DNA of 64,000 nucleotides from Extensimonas perlucida (GTDB taxonomy: Bacteria; Pseudomonadota; Gammaproteobacteria; Burkholderiales; Burkholderiaceae_C): positions 1 to 64,000 of the forward strand of contig NZ_VMYE01000011.1 of the NCBI RefSeq assembly GCF_007655255.1, given 5' to 3'. The notes under the pieces are model-generated. The model had not been told where the DNA came from. It worked only from the letters and a program-made list of their open reading frames with translations, and ran no database searches. This document shows positions 38,454-50,654 of this stretch, piece by piece; positions within the stretch are counted from its first letter, which is position 1; each line of letters starts with the position of its first letter. The position numbers were made by a program, and so were the translations under genes.

Positions 38454-38618
38454 AGGAGCCTGTCGGACTTTGGGCGTCGAAAGCGAGAATGCGCCCCAGC
38501 GAGGCCAGTTTTTGCCGGATTCGCAGCCCCATAGTGGTGCTATGGGGCAAGAAGCCGGTAAAAAATGGACCGCTGCGGCACATTCGCAGCCGACGATTCC
38601 AAAGTCCGACAGGCTCCT
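38454..38618. repeat. 165-bp palindromic element, 20-bp perfect inverted repeats
   Basis: AGGAGCCTGTCGGACTTTGG at 38454-38473 is exactly repeated inverted at 38599-38618. Inside are further matched arms: CCAGTTTTTGCCGG with CCGGTAAAAAATGG, and a central CCCCATAG/CTATGGGG hairpin. The whole element is close to one long cruciform. It has no gene and lies between rsfS and hemF. Confidence 0.75.
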
Positions 38619-38663
38619 GGACCGACGTGCGGGCGCCACGGTGGCGGCGCGGAAATTTCAGGT

Positions 38664-38715
38664 GTTTTTGGCCTTTAGTGCAGGTGCAGCAAGCGCGAGC
38701 AGCTCTCATTTTTTG
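38664..38715 (+). repeat. dispersed palindromic repeat, copy 5
   Basis: TTTTTGGCCTTTAGTGC, a centre, then AAGCGCGAGCAGCTCTCATT. It overlaps the last codons and stop of hemF, supplying the end of that reading frame. Confidence 0.6.
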
Positions 38716-39743
38716 AGCATCGCCGTACTACCAGCGGCGCCCGCTTCGGCAAGCCAGTCGCGCCGCTGCAAAAAGTCGCGCACGAGCGCCGCTTCGGGCG
38801 TGTCGGGGCCGTCTTCACGTTGGTACGACCAGGCCACGAGCGGCGGCATCGAGAGCAGGATGGACTCGGTGCGCCCGCCCGACTGCAGGCCGAAGTGCGT
38901 GCCGCGGTCCCACACGAGATTGAATTCGACGTAGCGCCCGCGCCGGTAGAGCTGGAACGCACGCTCGCGCTCGCCCCAGGGCGTGTGGCGGCGGCGCTGC
39001 ACGATGGGCAGGTAGGCGCCCAGGAACGCATCGCCCACGGACTGCAGCAGGGCCAGGCTTTGCGCAAAGCCGAGCTCGGCAAAGTCGTCGAAAAAAATAC
39101 CACCCACGCCGCGCTGCTCGCCGCGGTGGCGCAGGTAAAAATATTCGTCGCACCACTGCTTGAAGCGCGGGTACTTGTCGGCACCAAAAGGCTGCAGGGC
39201 GTCGCGGCAGCAGCGGTGGAAATGCTGGACGTCTTCGAGAAAGCCGTAGTACGGCGTCAAGTCCATGCCGCCGCCGAACCAGCAGTGCGCGGGCGCGCCG
39301 GGGCCTTGGTCGGGTGGACGGGCGGCGATCATGCGCACGTTCATGTGCACCGTGGGCACGTAGGGGTTGCGCGGGTGGAACACCAGCGACACGCCCATGG
39401 CCTCGAACGGCGCGCCCGCGAGCTCGGGCCGGTGCTGCGTGGCCGAGGGCGGCAGGCGCGGCCCGCGCACGTGCGAAAACCCGCAACCCGCGCGCTCGAA
39501 CACCTGCCCGCCTTCGATGATGCGCGTGATGCCGTCGCCCTGGAGCAGCTCGCCGGGCGCTTTGCTCCAAGGATCGATAAGGCTCTTGGCGCCCGTCTGT
39601 CCTGCGCAAGCAGCTTCTGCTTCGATAGCATCGAGCGCGTCCATGATGCGCGCCTGCAAGCCCAGCAGATAGGCGCGCACCTGGGGGACTTGGTCGGCCT
39701 GGGCGATGGAGAGGGCCTGCGCAGCCGTTTGCTGCGCGCTCAT
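38706..39743 (-). CDS. hemF: oxygen-dependent coproporphyrinogen III oxidase
   Basis: A 345-residue enzyme oxidatively decarboxylating coproporphyrinogen III in haem synthesis. Hallmarks: [18 protein letters not shown]-type region, [27 protein letters not shown], and [35 protein letters not shown]. Compared with E. coli HemF it has extra residues after the first helix ([13 protein letters not shown], about 43-55), encoded by a copy of the dispersed repeat. The ATG overlaps the purD stop as ATGA, so the two are coupled. Confidence 0.95.
   Translation of the reverse strand: MSAQQTAAQALSIAQADQVPQVRAYLLGLQARIMDALDAIEAEAACAGQTGAKSLIDPWSKAPGELLQGDGITRIIEGGQVFERAGCGFSHVRGPRLPPSATQHRPELAGAPFEAMGVSLVFHPRNPYVPTVHMNVRMIAARPPDQGPGAPAHCWFGGGMDLTPYYGFLEDVQHFHRCCRDALQPFGADKYPRFKQWCDEYFYLRHRGEQRGVGGIFFDDFAELGFAQSLALLQSVGDAFLGAYLPIVQRRRHTPWGERERAFQLYRRGRYVEFNLVWDRGTHFGLQSGGRTESILLSMPPLVAWSYQREDGPDTPEAALVRDFLQRRDWLAEAGAAGSTAMLKK
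39579..39625 (+). repeat. dispersed palindromic repeat inside hemF, copy 6
   Basis: TTGGCGCCCGTCTGTCCT then GCGCAAGCAGCT match copy 3 (TTGGCCTCTAGCGC...TCCT then GCGCAAGCAGCT). It is in frame within hemF and encodes about a dozen residues absent from the E. coli enzyme. Confidence 0.6.
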
Positions 39744-41041
39744 TTCAGCGCCCGGTGGCCGATGTCGCGCCGGTACTGCGCGCCGTCGAAGTGGATGCGC
39801 TGCACGATCTCGTAGGCGCGCTGCTGGGCCAGGCGCAGGCTGTCGCCAAGCGCGGTGACGCACAGCACGCGCCCGCCGCTGGTGCGCAGCACGCCGTCCA
39901 CCAATTCGGTGCCCGCATGGAACACCATGGCGTCGTCGTCCAGCGCGGTATCGGGCGGCAGGCTGGTGATCGCGTCGCCCTTGCGCGGCTGCTCGGGGTA
40001 GCCGTGCGCGGCCATGACCACGCCCAGCGCCGTGCGCCGGTCCCACTGCAGCTCGATCTGGTCGAGCTTGCCGTCGATGGCGGCGCCGAGCACGTCGACC
40101 AGGTCGCTTTTGAGGCGCATCATGATGGGCTGCGTTTCGGGGTCGCCCATGCGGCAGTTGAATTCGAGCGTCTTGGGCCGACCCTGCGCGTCGATCATCA
40201 AACCGGCGTAGAGAAAACCCGTGTAAGGGATGCCGTCCTTGGCCATGCCGCGCACGGTGGGCAGGATGATTTCGCGCATCGCGCGCGCGTGCACGTCGGC
40301 GGTGACGACCGGCGCCGGCGAATACGCGCCCATGCCGCCGGTGTTGGGTCCCTGGTCGCCGTCGAGCAGGCGTTTGTGGTCCTGGCTGGTGGCAAGCGCA
40401 AGCACGTTTTTGCCATCGCACAGCACGATGAAGCTCGCCTCCTCGCCGGGCAAAAATTCTTCGATCACCACGCGCGGCTGCGCTTTGCCCTCGGCGTCCG
40501 CGTTGTGCTGCACGCCGTATTTGTTATCGATCAGCATGTAATCGACCGCGGCGTGCGCCTCGGCAAGCGTCTGCGCCACGACCACGCCCTTGCCCGCCGC
40601 CAGGCCATCGGCCTTGACGACGATGGGCGCGCCGAGCCGTTCGATGAAGGCGTGCGCAGGTGCAGGCTCGGTGAAGGTGTCGTAGTCGGCCGTGGGGATG
40701 CCGTGGCGGCGCATGAAGGCTTTGGAGAAGGCCTTGGAGCTCTCGAGCTGCGCCGCGGCGCGCGTGGGGCCGAAGATGCGCAGGCCATGCGCGCGAAATT
40801 CATCGACCACGCCCGCCGCGAGCGGTGCCTCGGGGCCGACCACGGTGAGGCCGATTTTGTGCTCTTGCGCCCAGGCGCGCAGCGCCTGCACGTCGGTGAT
40901 GGGCAGGTTGTCGAACTGGCCAGCCAGCGCCGTGCCGCCGTTGCCCGGCGCGACGTAGATCTTGCCGGCCTTGGGCGACTGGCGCAGCTTCCAGGCCAGT
41001 GCGTGCTCGCGGCCACCGCCGCCAATGACGAGAATGTCCAT
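39740..41041 (-). CDS. purD: phosphoribosylamine-glycine ligase
   Basis: A 433-residue ATP-grasp enzyme, second step of de novo purine synthesis. Seen: [19 protein letters not shown] at the N-terminus, [15 protein letters not shown] near 70-84, the ATP-grasp [16 protein letters not shown] near 143-158, and [21 protein letters not shown] near 273-293. Full length. It follows the YebC-family gene with no gap to speak of and runs into hemF, forming a three-gene minus-strand unit. Confidence 0.97.
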   Translation of the reverse strand: MDILVIGGGGREHALAWKLRQSPKAGKIYVAPGNGGTALAGQFDNLPITDVQALRAWAQEHKIGLTVVGPEAPLAAGVVDEFRAHGLRIFGPTRAAAQLESSKAFSKAFMRRHGIPTADYDTFTEPAPAHAFIERLGAPIVVKADGLAAGKGVVVAQTLAEAHAAVDYMLIDNKYGVQHNADAEGKAQPRVVIEEFLPGEEASFIVLCDGKNVLALATSQDHKRLLDGDQGPNTGGMGAYSPAPVVTADVHARAMREIILPTVRGMAKDGIPYTGFLYAGLMIDAQGRPKTLEFNCRMGDPETQPIMMRLKSDLVDVLGAAIDGKLDQIELQWDRRTALGVVMAAHGYPEQPRKGDAITSLPPDTALDDDAMVFHAGTELVDGVLRTSGGRVLCVTALGDSLRLAQQRAYEIVQRIHFDGAQYRRDIGHRALK

Positions 41042-41043
41042 GG

Positions 41044-41763
41044 TTAAAGCGCCGCGTTGTGATAGACCGCCTGCACGTCGTCGAGGTCTTCGAGCGCGTC
41101 GAGGAGCTTTTGCATGCGCGCGGCGTCGTCGCCCGAGAGCTCCACGGTGTTTTCGGGGCGCATGGTGACTTCGGCCACTTCGGGCGTGAGCCCGGCGGCT
41201 TCGAGCGCGGCCTTCACGGCCTCGAAGTCGGCGGGCGCGGTGAGTACCTCGATGGTGCCCTCCTCGTCGCTGATGACGTCTTCGGCGCCGGCTTCGAGCG
41301 CCACTTCCATGACCTTGTCCTCGCTCGTGCCGGGCGGGAAGATCAACTGCCCGCAGTGCTTGAACTGGAACGCCACCGAGCCTTCCGTGCCCAGGTTGCC
41401 GCCGTATTTGCTGAAGGCGTGGCGCACCTCGGCCACGGTGCGCACGCGGTTGTCCGTCATGGTGTCCACGATCACGGCCGCGCCGCCAATGCCGTAGCCC
41501 TCGTAGCGGATTTCCTCGTAGTTCACACCCTCGGCGTTGCCCGTGGCCTTGTCGATGTTGTATTTGACGCGGTCCGAAGGCATGTTTGCCGCCCTGGCCT
41601 TGTCCACCGCCAGGCGCAGGCGCGGATTGGCCGCCAAGTCGCCCCCGCCGGCGCGCGCGGCCACGGTGATCTCGCGGATGATGCGCGTCCAGATGCGCCC
41701 GCGCTTTTCATCCTGCCGCCCCTTGCGGTGCTGGATGTTCGCCCATTTGCTGTGTCCTGCCAT
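41044..41763 (-). CDS. YebC/PmpR family DNA-binding protein
   Basis: A 239-residue member of the YebC/PmpR/TACO1 family, known as transcriptional regulators and, in recent work, as factors relieving ribosome stalling at prolines. Starts [22 protein letters not shown], the family signature, and has [21 protein letters not shown] near 88-108 and [10 protein letters not shown] near 125. Divergent from the HerA-like gene across about 87 bases. Confidence 0.94.
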   Translation of the reverse strand: MAGHSKWANIQHRKGRQDEKRGRIWTRIIREITVAARAGGGDLAANPRLRLAVDKARAANMPSDRVKYNIDKATGNAEGVNYEEIRYEGYGIGGAAVIVDTMTDNRVRTVAEVRHAFSKYGGNLGTEGSVAFQFKHCGQLIFPPGTSEDKVMEVALEAGAEDVISDEEGTIEVLTAPADFEAVKAALEAAGLTPEVAEVTMRPENTVELSGDDAARMQKLLDALEDLDDVQAVYHNAAL

Positions 41764-41850
41764 GGGATGTCCTTTTGATCCTGTTTTAATCTTGCCGGAT
41801 TTTACTTTTGCCCTTCAACGCCCCTTCAACCTCTTATATCGCCATATGCC

Positions 41851-43413
41851 ATGACTGAACCTCTGTTGATCGCGCGCAATGCCCACACCCGCTGCGAGCT
41901 GCTGCCGCAGATGGCCAACCGCCACGGCCTCATCACCGGCGCCACAGGCACAGGCAAGACGGTAACGCTGCAGACCTTTGCGGAGAATTTTTCCCGCATC
42001 GGCGTGCCGGTGTTCCTCACCGACGTCAAGGGCGACCTCAGCGGCATCAGCCAGCCGGGCAGCATGGGCGACAAGCTCGCCGCCACGCTCGCCGAGCGCG
42101 GCCTGCCTGCGCCCACACCGCAAGCCTGCCCCGTGACGCTGTGGGACGTGTTCGGCGTGCAAGGCCACCCTGTGCGCGCCACCATTTCCGACCTGGGGCC
42201 GCTGCTGCTGGGGCGCATGCTGGACTTGAATGACACGCAAATGGGCGTGCTGAATCTGGTGTTCAAGCTCGCGGACGACAACGGCCTGCTGCTGCTTGAC
42301 CTCAAAGACCTGCGCGCCGTGCTGCAGTGGGCCGCCGACAACGCGCGCACGCTCACTACCAGCTACGGCAACATCAGCGCCGCGAGCGTGGGCGCAATCC
42401 AGCGCGGCCTGCTACAGATCGAGCAGCAAGGCGGCGACCAGTTCTTCGGCGAGCCCATGCTCGACATTGCCGACCTGCTGCAAACCGTCGATGGCCGCGG
42501 CGTGGTCAACATCCTGGCGGCCGACCAGCTCATGCACGCGCCGCGCCTGTACGCGAGCTTTCTGCTGTGGCTGCTGTCGGAATTGTTCGAGCAGCTGCCC
42601 GAAATCGGCGACCCCGAAAAGCCCAAGCTCGTGTTCTTCTTCGACGAGGCGCATTTGCTTTTCGACCAGGCGCCCAAGGTGCTGCTCGAACGCATCGAGC
42701 TCGTCGTGCGCCTGGTGCGCTCCAAGGGCGTGGGCGTGTATTTCGTCACGCAAAACCCGCTCGACATCCCCGACAGCGTGCTCGCGCAGCTGGGCAACCG
42801 CGTGCAGCACGCGCTGCGCGCCTTCACCCCGCGCGACCAGAAGGCCGTGCAGGCCGCAGCCAGCACCATGCGCCCCAACCCGGGGCTGGACATAGAACGG
42901 GCGATCACGGAGCTCGCCGTGGGCGAGGCGCTCGTGAGCCTGCTCGACGCGCAAGGCCGCCCCGGCGTGACCGAACGTGCCTTCGTGCTGCCGCCGGGCA
43001 GCCAGATCGGCCCGATCACGCCGCAGCAGCGCGCGGCGCTGCGCGCGCAATCGCTGGTCGCAGGCGTCTATGAAAAAACCGTGGATCGCGCATCGGCCTA
43101 CGAAAAGCTGCAGGGCCGCGCCCTGTCGGCGGCTGGGGCGCCCGATGCGTCGGGCGCGTCTGCTCCCGCCGGTGCAGCGCCCGACACCTCCCAAGCCGGT
43201 TCAGCCGAGGCCGGCAGCGGCGCGGGCGCCCTGTCCGGCGTGCTCGGCGGCCTGGGCGAAGTGCTGTTCGGCAGCACCGGCCCGCGCGGCGGCCAGCGCG
43301 ACGGCCTGGCGCAGACCCTGGCCAAGTCCGCCGTGCGCACCATGGGCTCGGCGCTGGGCCGCGAGCTGCTGCGCGGCGTGATGGGCACGCTCGTGGGCGG
43401 CAAGCGACGCTGA
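41851..43413 (+). CDS. HerA-like ATPase (DUF853 family)
   Basis: A 520-residue cytosolic ATPase of the YjgR/DUF853 family within the HerA-FtsK superfamily. Walker A GATGTGKT is at 30-37, [12 protein letters not shown] near 59-70 is family-specific, and Walker B is [11 protein letters not shown] near 261-271. The last 90 residues are Ala/Gly-rich. Members are widespread and poorly understood; a DNA-translocating motor role is inferred from the superfamily. No nuclease partner (NurA or SIR2 type) is adjacent. Confidence 0.88.
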   Translation: MTEPLLIARNAHTRCELLPQMANRHGLITGATGTGKTVTLQTFAENFSRIGVPVFLTDVKGDLSGISQPGSMGDKLAATLAERGLPAPTPQACPVTLWDVFGVQGHPVRATISDLGPLLLGRMLDLNDTQMGVLNLVFKLADDNGLLLLDLKDLRAVLQWAADNARTLTTSYGNISAASVGAIQRGLLQIEQQGGDQFFGEPMLDIADLLQTVDGRGVVNILAADQLMHAPRLYASFLLWLLSELFEQLPEIGDPEKPKLVFFFDEAHLLFDQAPKVLLERIELVVRLVRSKGVGVYFVTQNPLDIPDSVLAQLGNRVQHALRAFTPRDQKAVQAAASTMRPNPGLDIERAITELAVGEALVSLLDAQGRPGVTERAFVLPPGSQIGPITPQQRAALRAQSLVAGVYEKTVDRASAYEKLQGRALSAAGAPDASGASAPAGAAPDTSQAGSAEAGSGAGALSGVLGGLGEVLFGSTGPRGGQRDGLAQTLAKSAVRTMGSALGRELLRGVMGTLVGGKRR

Positions 43414-43465
43414 CGCGGCGGGCCGCTTGCCTGCTGATGCCTCATTTTTCCCACGGAGCTCCTGT

Positions 43466-44308
43466 ATGACCGACCTGAACTGCTTTTCCTTCCAGATCGA
43501 CGCCCATGTCGCGCACCTCGTGCTGAACCGCCCCGAGGCCATGAACACCATGGGCCCGGTGTTCTGGCGCGAACTCGACGGCGTACTCAGCGAGCTACAC
43601 AACGGCAACGCGGCGCGCGCGCTGGTGATTTCGAGCACGGGCAAGCACTTTTCGGCCGGCATGGCGCTCGACGTGTTCGGCGGCGCGATCGCCATGGACG
43701 ACGCCAGCCCCGAGGGTCGTGCCGCGATCTTCGACCTGCTGGGCGACCTGCAGGCCACCTTCACGCGGCTCGAAAACCTGCGCATCCCCGTGATCGCCGC
43801 GATCCACGGCGGCTGCATAGGCGGCGCGGTGGACATGGTCACCGCGGCCTGCATACGCTATGCGAGCGCCGACGCCTTCTTTTGCGTGCAGGAGATCAAC
43901 ATCGGCATGGTGGCCGACGTGGGCACGCTGCAGCGCCTGCCCAAGCTCATCCCCATGGGCCTGGCCAAGGAGCTGGCCTACACCGGCAGGCGCCTGAGCG
44001 CCCAGCGCGCGCTGGCCTGCGGCCTGGTCAACGAAGTGTTCGACAGCCACGAGGCGCTGGTTGCCGGCGCGCTGCAGTGCGCACGCGAAATCGCGAGCAA
44101 GGCGCCCGTGGCCGTCTGGGGCAGCAAACAGGCGCTGAACTACGCGCGCGACCACTCCGTCGAAGACAGCCTGCGCCAGATGGGCTGGCTGCAAGGCGCG
44201 GTGTGGAGCACCGCCAACGTGCAAACCGCGATCCGTGCGATGAAGCAAAAAAGCGCCGCCGACTTCCCGCCCCTGGCGCCGCTGCGGCGCTTTGGCGACG
44301 CCGGATGA
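43466..44308 (+). CDS. enoyl-CoA hydratase/isomerase family, dienoyl-CoA isomerase-like
   Basis: A 280-residue crotonase-fold enzyme. The oxyanion-hole segments are HFSAGMALDVF near 53-63 and IHGGCIGGAVDM near 112-123. The stretch VQEINIGMVADVGTLQRLPKLI retains the acidic pair (Glu and Asp) characteristic of delta3,5-delta2,4-dienoyl-CoA isomerase (ECH1 type), which supports beta-oxidation of unsaturated fatty acids. ATG 43466 has ACGGAG upstream. A simple hydratase role is less likely but not excluded. Confidence 0.85.
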   Translation: MTDLNCFSFQIDAHVAHLVLNRPEAMNTMGPVFWRELDGVLSELHNGNAARALVISSTGKHFSAGMALDVFGGAIAMDDASPEGRAAIFDLLGDLQATFTRLENLRIPVIAAIHGGCIGGAVDMVTAACIRYASADAFFCVQEINIGMVADVGTLQRLPKLIPMGLAKELAYTGRRLSAQRALACGLVNEVFDSHEALVAGALQCAREIASKAPVAVWGSKQALNYARDHSVEDSLRQMGWLQGAVWSTANVQTAIRAMKQKSAADFPPLAPLRRFGDAG

Positions 44309-44330
44309 GAATGCGCAAAGTGTTATTGAA

Positions 44331-44377
44331 ACAGTAGCTGCCAGCGATTGCTGTATGCGCTTCAAGGCCATTTTTGA
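44331..44377 (-). repeat. dispersed palindromic repeat, copy 7
   Basis: Reverse-orientation copy: ACAGTAGCTGCCAGCG, centre ATTGCTGTATG, CGCTTCAAGGCCATTTTTG. It lies between the crotonase gene and upp. Confidence 0.6.
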
Positions 44378-44416
44378 TCCAAAATTCAGCCCTCCTTCAT
44401 TCGCCCCACGCCTGCC

Positions 44417-45052
<636 letters not shown>

Positions 45053-45150
45053 GCCCGCCGCAAACAGGCGCACCACTTGGGCGCGCATCTTGCTTTCCCT
45101 TCGTTGTTTCATCCTGGCATCGTTCCTACCCTTTTGCATGAGGACGCACC

Positions 45151-46239
45151 ATGACCGATCGTTCCAACGCCTCCCGCACCACAGTCGAGGCCAAAACCAA
45201 GCGCTGCGCCAGCGCCGCGCGCCCTACACGCCGTGGCTTTGGCGCCCGCCTGCTCGGCCTGGCCCTGAGCGCCGCAGCCACGCTGGGCCTGGCCCCGGCG
45301 CCAGCGGTGGCACAGGCGGCGCAGCCCAAACTCAAGGTCGCGGCCATTTACACCGTGCCCTACGAGCAGCAATGGGTCAGCCGCATCCACAAGGCGCTGA
45401 AGGCCGCCGAGGCGCGCGGCGAGATCGAATACAAGTCGAGCGAGAGCGTGGCCAACGCCGACTATGAGCGCGTGATGCGCGAATACGCCACGGGCGGCAG
45501 CCAGCTCATCGTGGGTGAGGTGTTCGGCGTGGAAGCCGCGGCGCGCAAGGTAGCCAGGGACTTTCCCAAGGTCGCCTTCCTCGCGGGTTCTTCAGGCAAA
45601 CCGCAGGCGCCCAACTTCAGCGTGTTCGACAACTACATCCAGGAGCCCTCCTACCTCACGGGCATGATCGCCGGCGGCATGACCAAGACGAACAAGATCG
45701 GCATGGTCGGCGGCTTTCCGATCCCCGAAGTCAACCGCCTGATGAACGCCTTCATGGCCGGTGCGCGCGAGATCAACCCCAAGGTCGAATTCACGGTCAG
45801 CTTCATCAACAGCTGGTTCGATCCACCCAAGGCCAAGGAAGCCACCTTTGCCATGATCGACAAGGGCGCCGACGTGCTCTACGCCGAGCGCTTCGGCGTG
45901 AGCGACGCGGCCAAGGACAAGGGCAAGCTCGCCATCGGCAACGTCATCAACACGCAGGAGCAGTACCCCGACACCGTGGTCGCCTCAGCCCTGTGGCACA
46001 TGGAGCCGACCATTGACCGCGCGGTCCAGCGCGTCAAAGAGGGCAAGTTCAGCGCCGAGGACTACGGCCCTTATTCGATGATGAAGTGGGGCGGCTCCTC
46101 GCTCGCGCCGCTGGGCACCTTCGAGAAAAAAGTCCCGCCCGAGCTCATGGCCAAGGTGCGCGCCCGCGAAGCCGACATCCGCGCCGGCAAATTCACCGTG
46201 AAGATCGACGACAGCGCGCCGCGCTCCACGGTCAAATAA
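45151..46239 (+). CDS. BMP family nucleoside/nucleobase ABC substrate-binding protein
   Basis: A 362-residue periplasmic binding protein of the BMP/Med family (PnrA/TmpC-like), which bind nucleosides or purines. The signal region carries TRRGFGARLLGLALSAAATLGL, twin-arginine-like, ending near AVAQA. The mature part begins KLKVAAIYTVPYEQQWVSRIHKAL. No lipobox Cys is visible at the cleavage site, unlike PnrA. It is followed by its ATPase after 16 bases and by two permeases. Confidence 0.88.
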   Translation: MTDRSNASRTTVEAKTKRCASAARPTRRGFGARLLGLALSAAATLGLAPAPAVAQAAQPKLKVAAIYTVPYEQQWVSRIHKALKAAEARGEIEYKSSESVANADYERVMREYATGGSQLIVGEVFGVEAAARKVARDFPKVAFLAGSSGKPQAPNFSVFDNYIQEPSYLTGMIAGGMTKTNKIGMVGGFPIPEVNRLMNAFMAGAREINPKVEFTVSFINSWFDPPKAKEATFAMIDKGADVLYAERFGVSDAAKDKGKLAIGNVINTQEQYPDTVVASALWHMEPTIDRAVQRVKEGKFSAEDYGPYSMMKWGGSSLAPLGTFEKKVPPELMAKVRAREADIRAGKFTVKIDDSAPRSTVK

Positions 46240-46255
46240 GCACAGTACGCCCGAC

Positions 46256-47874
<1,619 letters not shown>

Positions 47875-47878
<4 letters not shown>

Positions 47879-48936
47879 GACTCGAAAAACGCCATGCCAT
47901 CGCCCCCGCAGCCTACGTGGCTGCGCCCGTGGGTGCCGTCGTCTTCACGCTGCTCGTGTGCGCGCTGCTGCTGCGCTGGGCCGGTGCACCCGTGGGGCGC
48001 AGCTACGCGCTGCTGCTGCAGGGCGCATTCGGCTCGGTGTTCGCGCTCACGGAAACGCTGACGCGCGCCACACCGCTGATTCTCTCGGGCCTCTCCGCTG
48101 CGCTGGCGTTTCGCGCGCGCCTGTTCAACATCGGCGCCGAGGGTCAGTTCTACGCCGGCGCCCTGGCTTGCGTGGCCGTGGGCGGTCTGCACGGCGGCAT
48201 GGGCTTCGCTGCGCCCGCGTGGCTGCTGTTTCCGCTCATGATGCTGGCCGCAGCGCTGGCCGGGGCACTGCTCCTGCTGGGCCCGGCGCTGCTCAAAACG
48301 CGCCTGGGCGTCGATGAGGTGGTGACCACGCTGCTGCTCAACTTCATCGTGCTGCTGCTCGTCTCTGCCTTGCTCGACGGCCCCATGAAAGACCCGCTCG
48401 CGCTCGGCTGGCCGCAGAGCGTGGCGCTGCAAGAGGGCCTGGAGCTCGCGCGCCTGGTGCCACAGACGCGCCTGCACACGGGCCTGCTGTGGGCGCTGGC
48501 GCTGGCCGTGCTGCTGTGGCTGCTGCTGGCGCGCACGCTGCCCGGGTTCGACCTGCGCGCCACGGGCGCGAACGCGCGCGCCGCGGCGTTCGCGGGTGTG
48601 CCCGTGACGCGCACGCTGGTGTGGGTGGCGCTGCTCTCGGGCGCTCTGGCCGGCCTCGCGGGCGCGATCGAAGTCGCCGGGCGCACGGGCTACGTGACCC
48701 TGGACATGTCGCCCGGCTACGGCTACAGCGGCATCGTGATCGCGATGCTGGCCGGATTGCATCCGCTGGGCGTGATCGCAGCGGGCGTTTTCGTGGCGGG
48801 CACGCTGGTCGGCGCCGACAGCATGGGGCGCGCCCTGGACGTGCCGACCTACATCGCCGACGTGATCGTCGCCACGTCGCTGCTCGCGGTGCTCGTGGCC
48901 ACGCTGCTCACACAATACCGGGTGCGCTGGAAATGA
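47875..48936 (+). CDS. nucleoside-type ABC transporter permease 1
   Basis: A 353-residue BPD_transp_2 family (RbsC/YufP-like) inner-membrane permease with about eight spans. Family stretches: ALAFRARLFNIGAEGQFYAGAL near 80-101, LGVDEVVTTLLLNFIVLLL near 143-161 and GYGYSGIVIAMLAGLHPLGVIAAG near 281-304. Translationally coupled to the ATPase (ATGA). A dispersed repeat separates it from the second permease. Confidence 0.92.
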
Positions 48937-48949
48937 CTTTTAATTACAA

Positions 48950-48996
48950 GCAAAATTGGCCACTAGCGCCCTTACATACAGCGCAAGCAGCTATCG
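48950..48996 (+). repeat. dispersed palindromic repeat, copy 8 (near consensus)
   Basis: AAGCAAAATTGGCCACTAGCGC, shown here as AAAATTGGCC plus ACTAGCGC, then CCTTACATACA and GCGCAAGCAGCTATCGA. With copy 3 it defines the consensus. It lies between two permease genes of one operon. Confidence 0.75.
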
Positions 48997-49030
48997 ATGT
49001 AAAAGCGTCCACCACGCAGGAGCTCTGCGT

Positions 49031-49954
49031 ATGACCGCATGGCTGGACATCCTCTCCAACCTGACGTTCTGGGGCGCCGTGCTGCGCGTGGCCACGCCGC
49101 TGATCCTGGGCACGCTGGGCGTGCTGCTGTGCGAGCGCTGCGGCGTGCTGCACCTGGGCATAGAAGGGATCATGGTCGCGGGCGCTTTTGCAGGCTGGCT
49201 CACGGTCTATGCGGGCCACGGCCTGTGGGCTGGCGTAGCAGTGGCCGCGCTCACGGGCGCCGCGTTCGGACTGCTGCACGCCCTGCTCACGGTCTGGCTG
49301 GCGCTGTCGCAGCATGTCTCGGGCCTGGGCATCACGCTGTTTGCCACGGCGCTCAGCTATTACGGCTACCGCGTCAGCTTCCCCAAGGTGAACACCCCGC
49401 CCACCATAGAGCCTTTCACGCCCATGGCCTGGCTCGGCGTGCCTGTGCTGCAGGCGCAAACCCCGCTGACCCTGCTCGCGCTGCTGCTGGTGCCCGCGCT
49501 CTCCTGGCTGCTGGCGCGCACGCCGCTGGGCCTGGCGCTGCGCACGGTAGGCGAAAATCCCCAGGCGGTGGAGAGCCAGGGCATCCCGGTCGCCACGCTG
49601 CGCACGGGCGCCGTGGTCGCCGGCTCGGCGCTGATGGGCGTGGCCGGCGCCTTTCTCACGCTCTCAGCCTTCAACACGTTTTTCTTCAACATGGTCAACG
49701 GCCGTGGCTGGATTTGCGTGGCGCTGGTGGTGTTCGCCTCGTGGCGGCCCGGCAAGGCGCTGGCGGGCGCGCTGCTGTTCGCCTTTTTCGACGCACTGCA
49801 GCTGCGCCTGCAACAATCGGGCGACGCCTGGCTGCCCTATCAGGTGTACCTGATGCTGCCCTACCTGCTGTCCATCCTCGCGCTGGTGCTGATGGCGCGC
49901 AAGGCCGCCTACCCGCAGGCGCTGATGAAGCCCTACCGCAAGGGAGAACGCTGA
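49031..49954 (+). CDS. nucleoside-type ABC transporter permease 2
   Basis: A 307-residue second permease of the same family (YufQ-like), about eight spans. Motifs: LLCERCGVLHLGIEGIMVAGAFAGW near 33-57, HVSGLGITLFATALSYYGYR near 96-115, and ENPQAVESQGIPVATLRTGAV near 178-198. ATG 49031 follows the repeat; a frame extension back to 48956 is the repeat itself and is not coding-like. Forms the importer with permease 1 and the fused ATPase. Confidence 0.92.
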   Translation: MTAWLDILSNLTFWGAVLRVATPLILGTLGVLLCERCGVLHLGIEGIMVAGAFAGWLTVYAGHGLWAGVAVAALTGAAFGLLHALLTVWLALSQHVSGLGITLFATALSYYGYRVSFPKVNTPPTIEPFTPMAWLGVPVLQAQTPLTLLALLLVPALSWLLARTPLGLALRTVGENPQAVESQGIPVATLRTGAVVAGSALMGVAGAFLTLSAFNTFFFNMVNGRGWICVALVVFASWRPGKALAGALLFAFFDALQLRLQQSGDAWLPYQVYLMLPYLLSILALVLMARKAAYPQALMKPYRKGER

Positions 49955-49956
49955 CC

Positions 49957-50595
49957 ATGCCCGCCTTCGAAACCTTTTTGCTCTTTGCCACGGCTTCGCT
50001 GGCGCTGGCCGTGATTCCCGGCCCCACCATGCTGTTGGCACTTTCCAACGGCATGGCGGGTGGCATGCGGCGGGCGGGCTGGGGCATGGCCGGCGCCTGC
50101 GTAGGCAGCAGTCTGGTGATCGCCGTCGTCGCCGTGGGGCTGGGTTCGCTGCTGGCGGCGTCTGCGCTGCTGTTCGACGGACTGAGGACAGTGGGCGTGC
50201 TTTACCTGCTGTGGCTTGCCGTACAAATCTGGCGCAGCCCACTACTGAATGTGCAAGCGCTGCTGGCGCAGGCGCCGGGCCAGGGGGTGCAGGGCCGCGC
50301 AGCCTTTGTGCGCAGCCTGGGCGTGGCGCTTTCCAACCCCAAGGCCCTGCTGTTCTTTGCCGCGTTCCTGCCGCAGTTCATCGATCCAGCGCTGCCGCAG
50401 GGCCCGCAATACGCGCTGCTGGGTGCCTTGTTCGTCGCCATCGATGCCCTGGTGATGGTGGCTTACGCGGTCGCGGGCCGCCAGGCAGTACGTTGGCTCT
50501 CGCCCCTCGGCCTGCGCTACCTGCACCGCAGCTGCGCTGTCGCCATGGCGGCATTGGCGGCGCTGCTGGCCAGCTACCGCAAACACGCCGCTTGA
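49957..50595 (+). CDS. LysE/RhtB family exporter
   Basis: A 212-residue exporter of the LysE/RhtB family, about six spans, likely moving an amino acid or related metabolite out of the cell. Typical features: FLLFATASLALAVIPGPTMLLALSNGMAGG near 6-35 and SNPKALLFFAAFLPQFI near 124-140. ATG 49957 lies 2 bases after the permease stop with AGGGAGAACG upstream. Its substrate cannot be told from sequence; its place between a nucleobase importer and cytosine deaminase is suggestive only. Confidence 0.85.
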   Translation: MPAFETFLLFATASLALAVIPGPTMLLALSNGMAGGMRRAGWGMAGACVGSSLVIAVVAVGLGSLLAASALLFDGLRTVGVLYLLWLAVQIWRSPLLNVQALLAQAPGQGVQGRAAFVRSLGVALSNPKALLFFAAFLPQFIDPALPQGPQYALLGALFVAIDALVMVAYAVAGRQAVRWLSPLGLRYLHRSCAVAMAALAALLASYRKHAA

Positions 50596-50621
50596 GAGGC
50601 TGTGGACCTTCCGCCCCTTCT

Positions 50622-50648
50622 TCCACGCCATCCACGCCATCCACGCAT
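50622..50648. repeat. three tandem 9-base units before codA
   Basis: TCCACGCCA, TCCACGCCA, TCCACGCAT in tandem, ending 6 bases before the deaminase ATG, where a ribosome site would be expected. No clear Shine-Dalgarno is seen. Confidence 0.55.
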
Positions 50649-50654
50649 CCAACC

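Noticed and set aside
39540-39640. Frameshift or assembly error in hemF
   Set aside because: The extra segment is in frame, the protein resumes its conserved sequence directly after it, and the DNA matches the dispersed repeat family, so an insertion explains it better.
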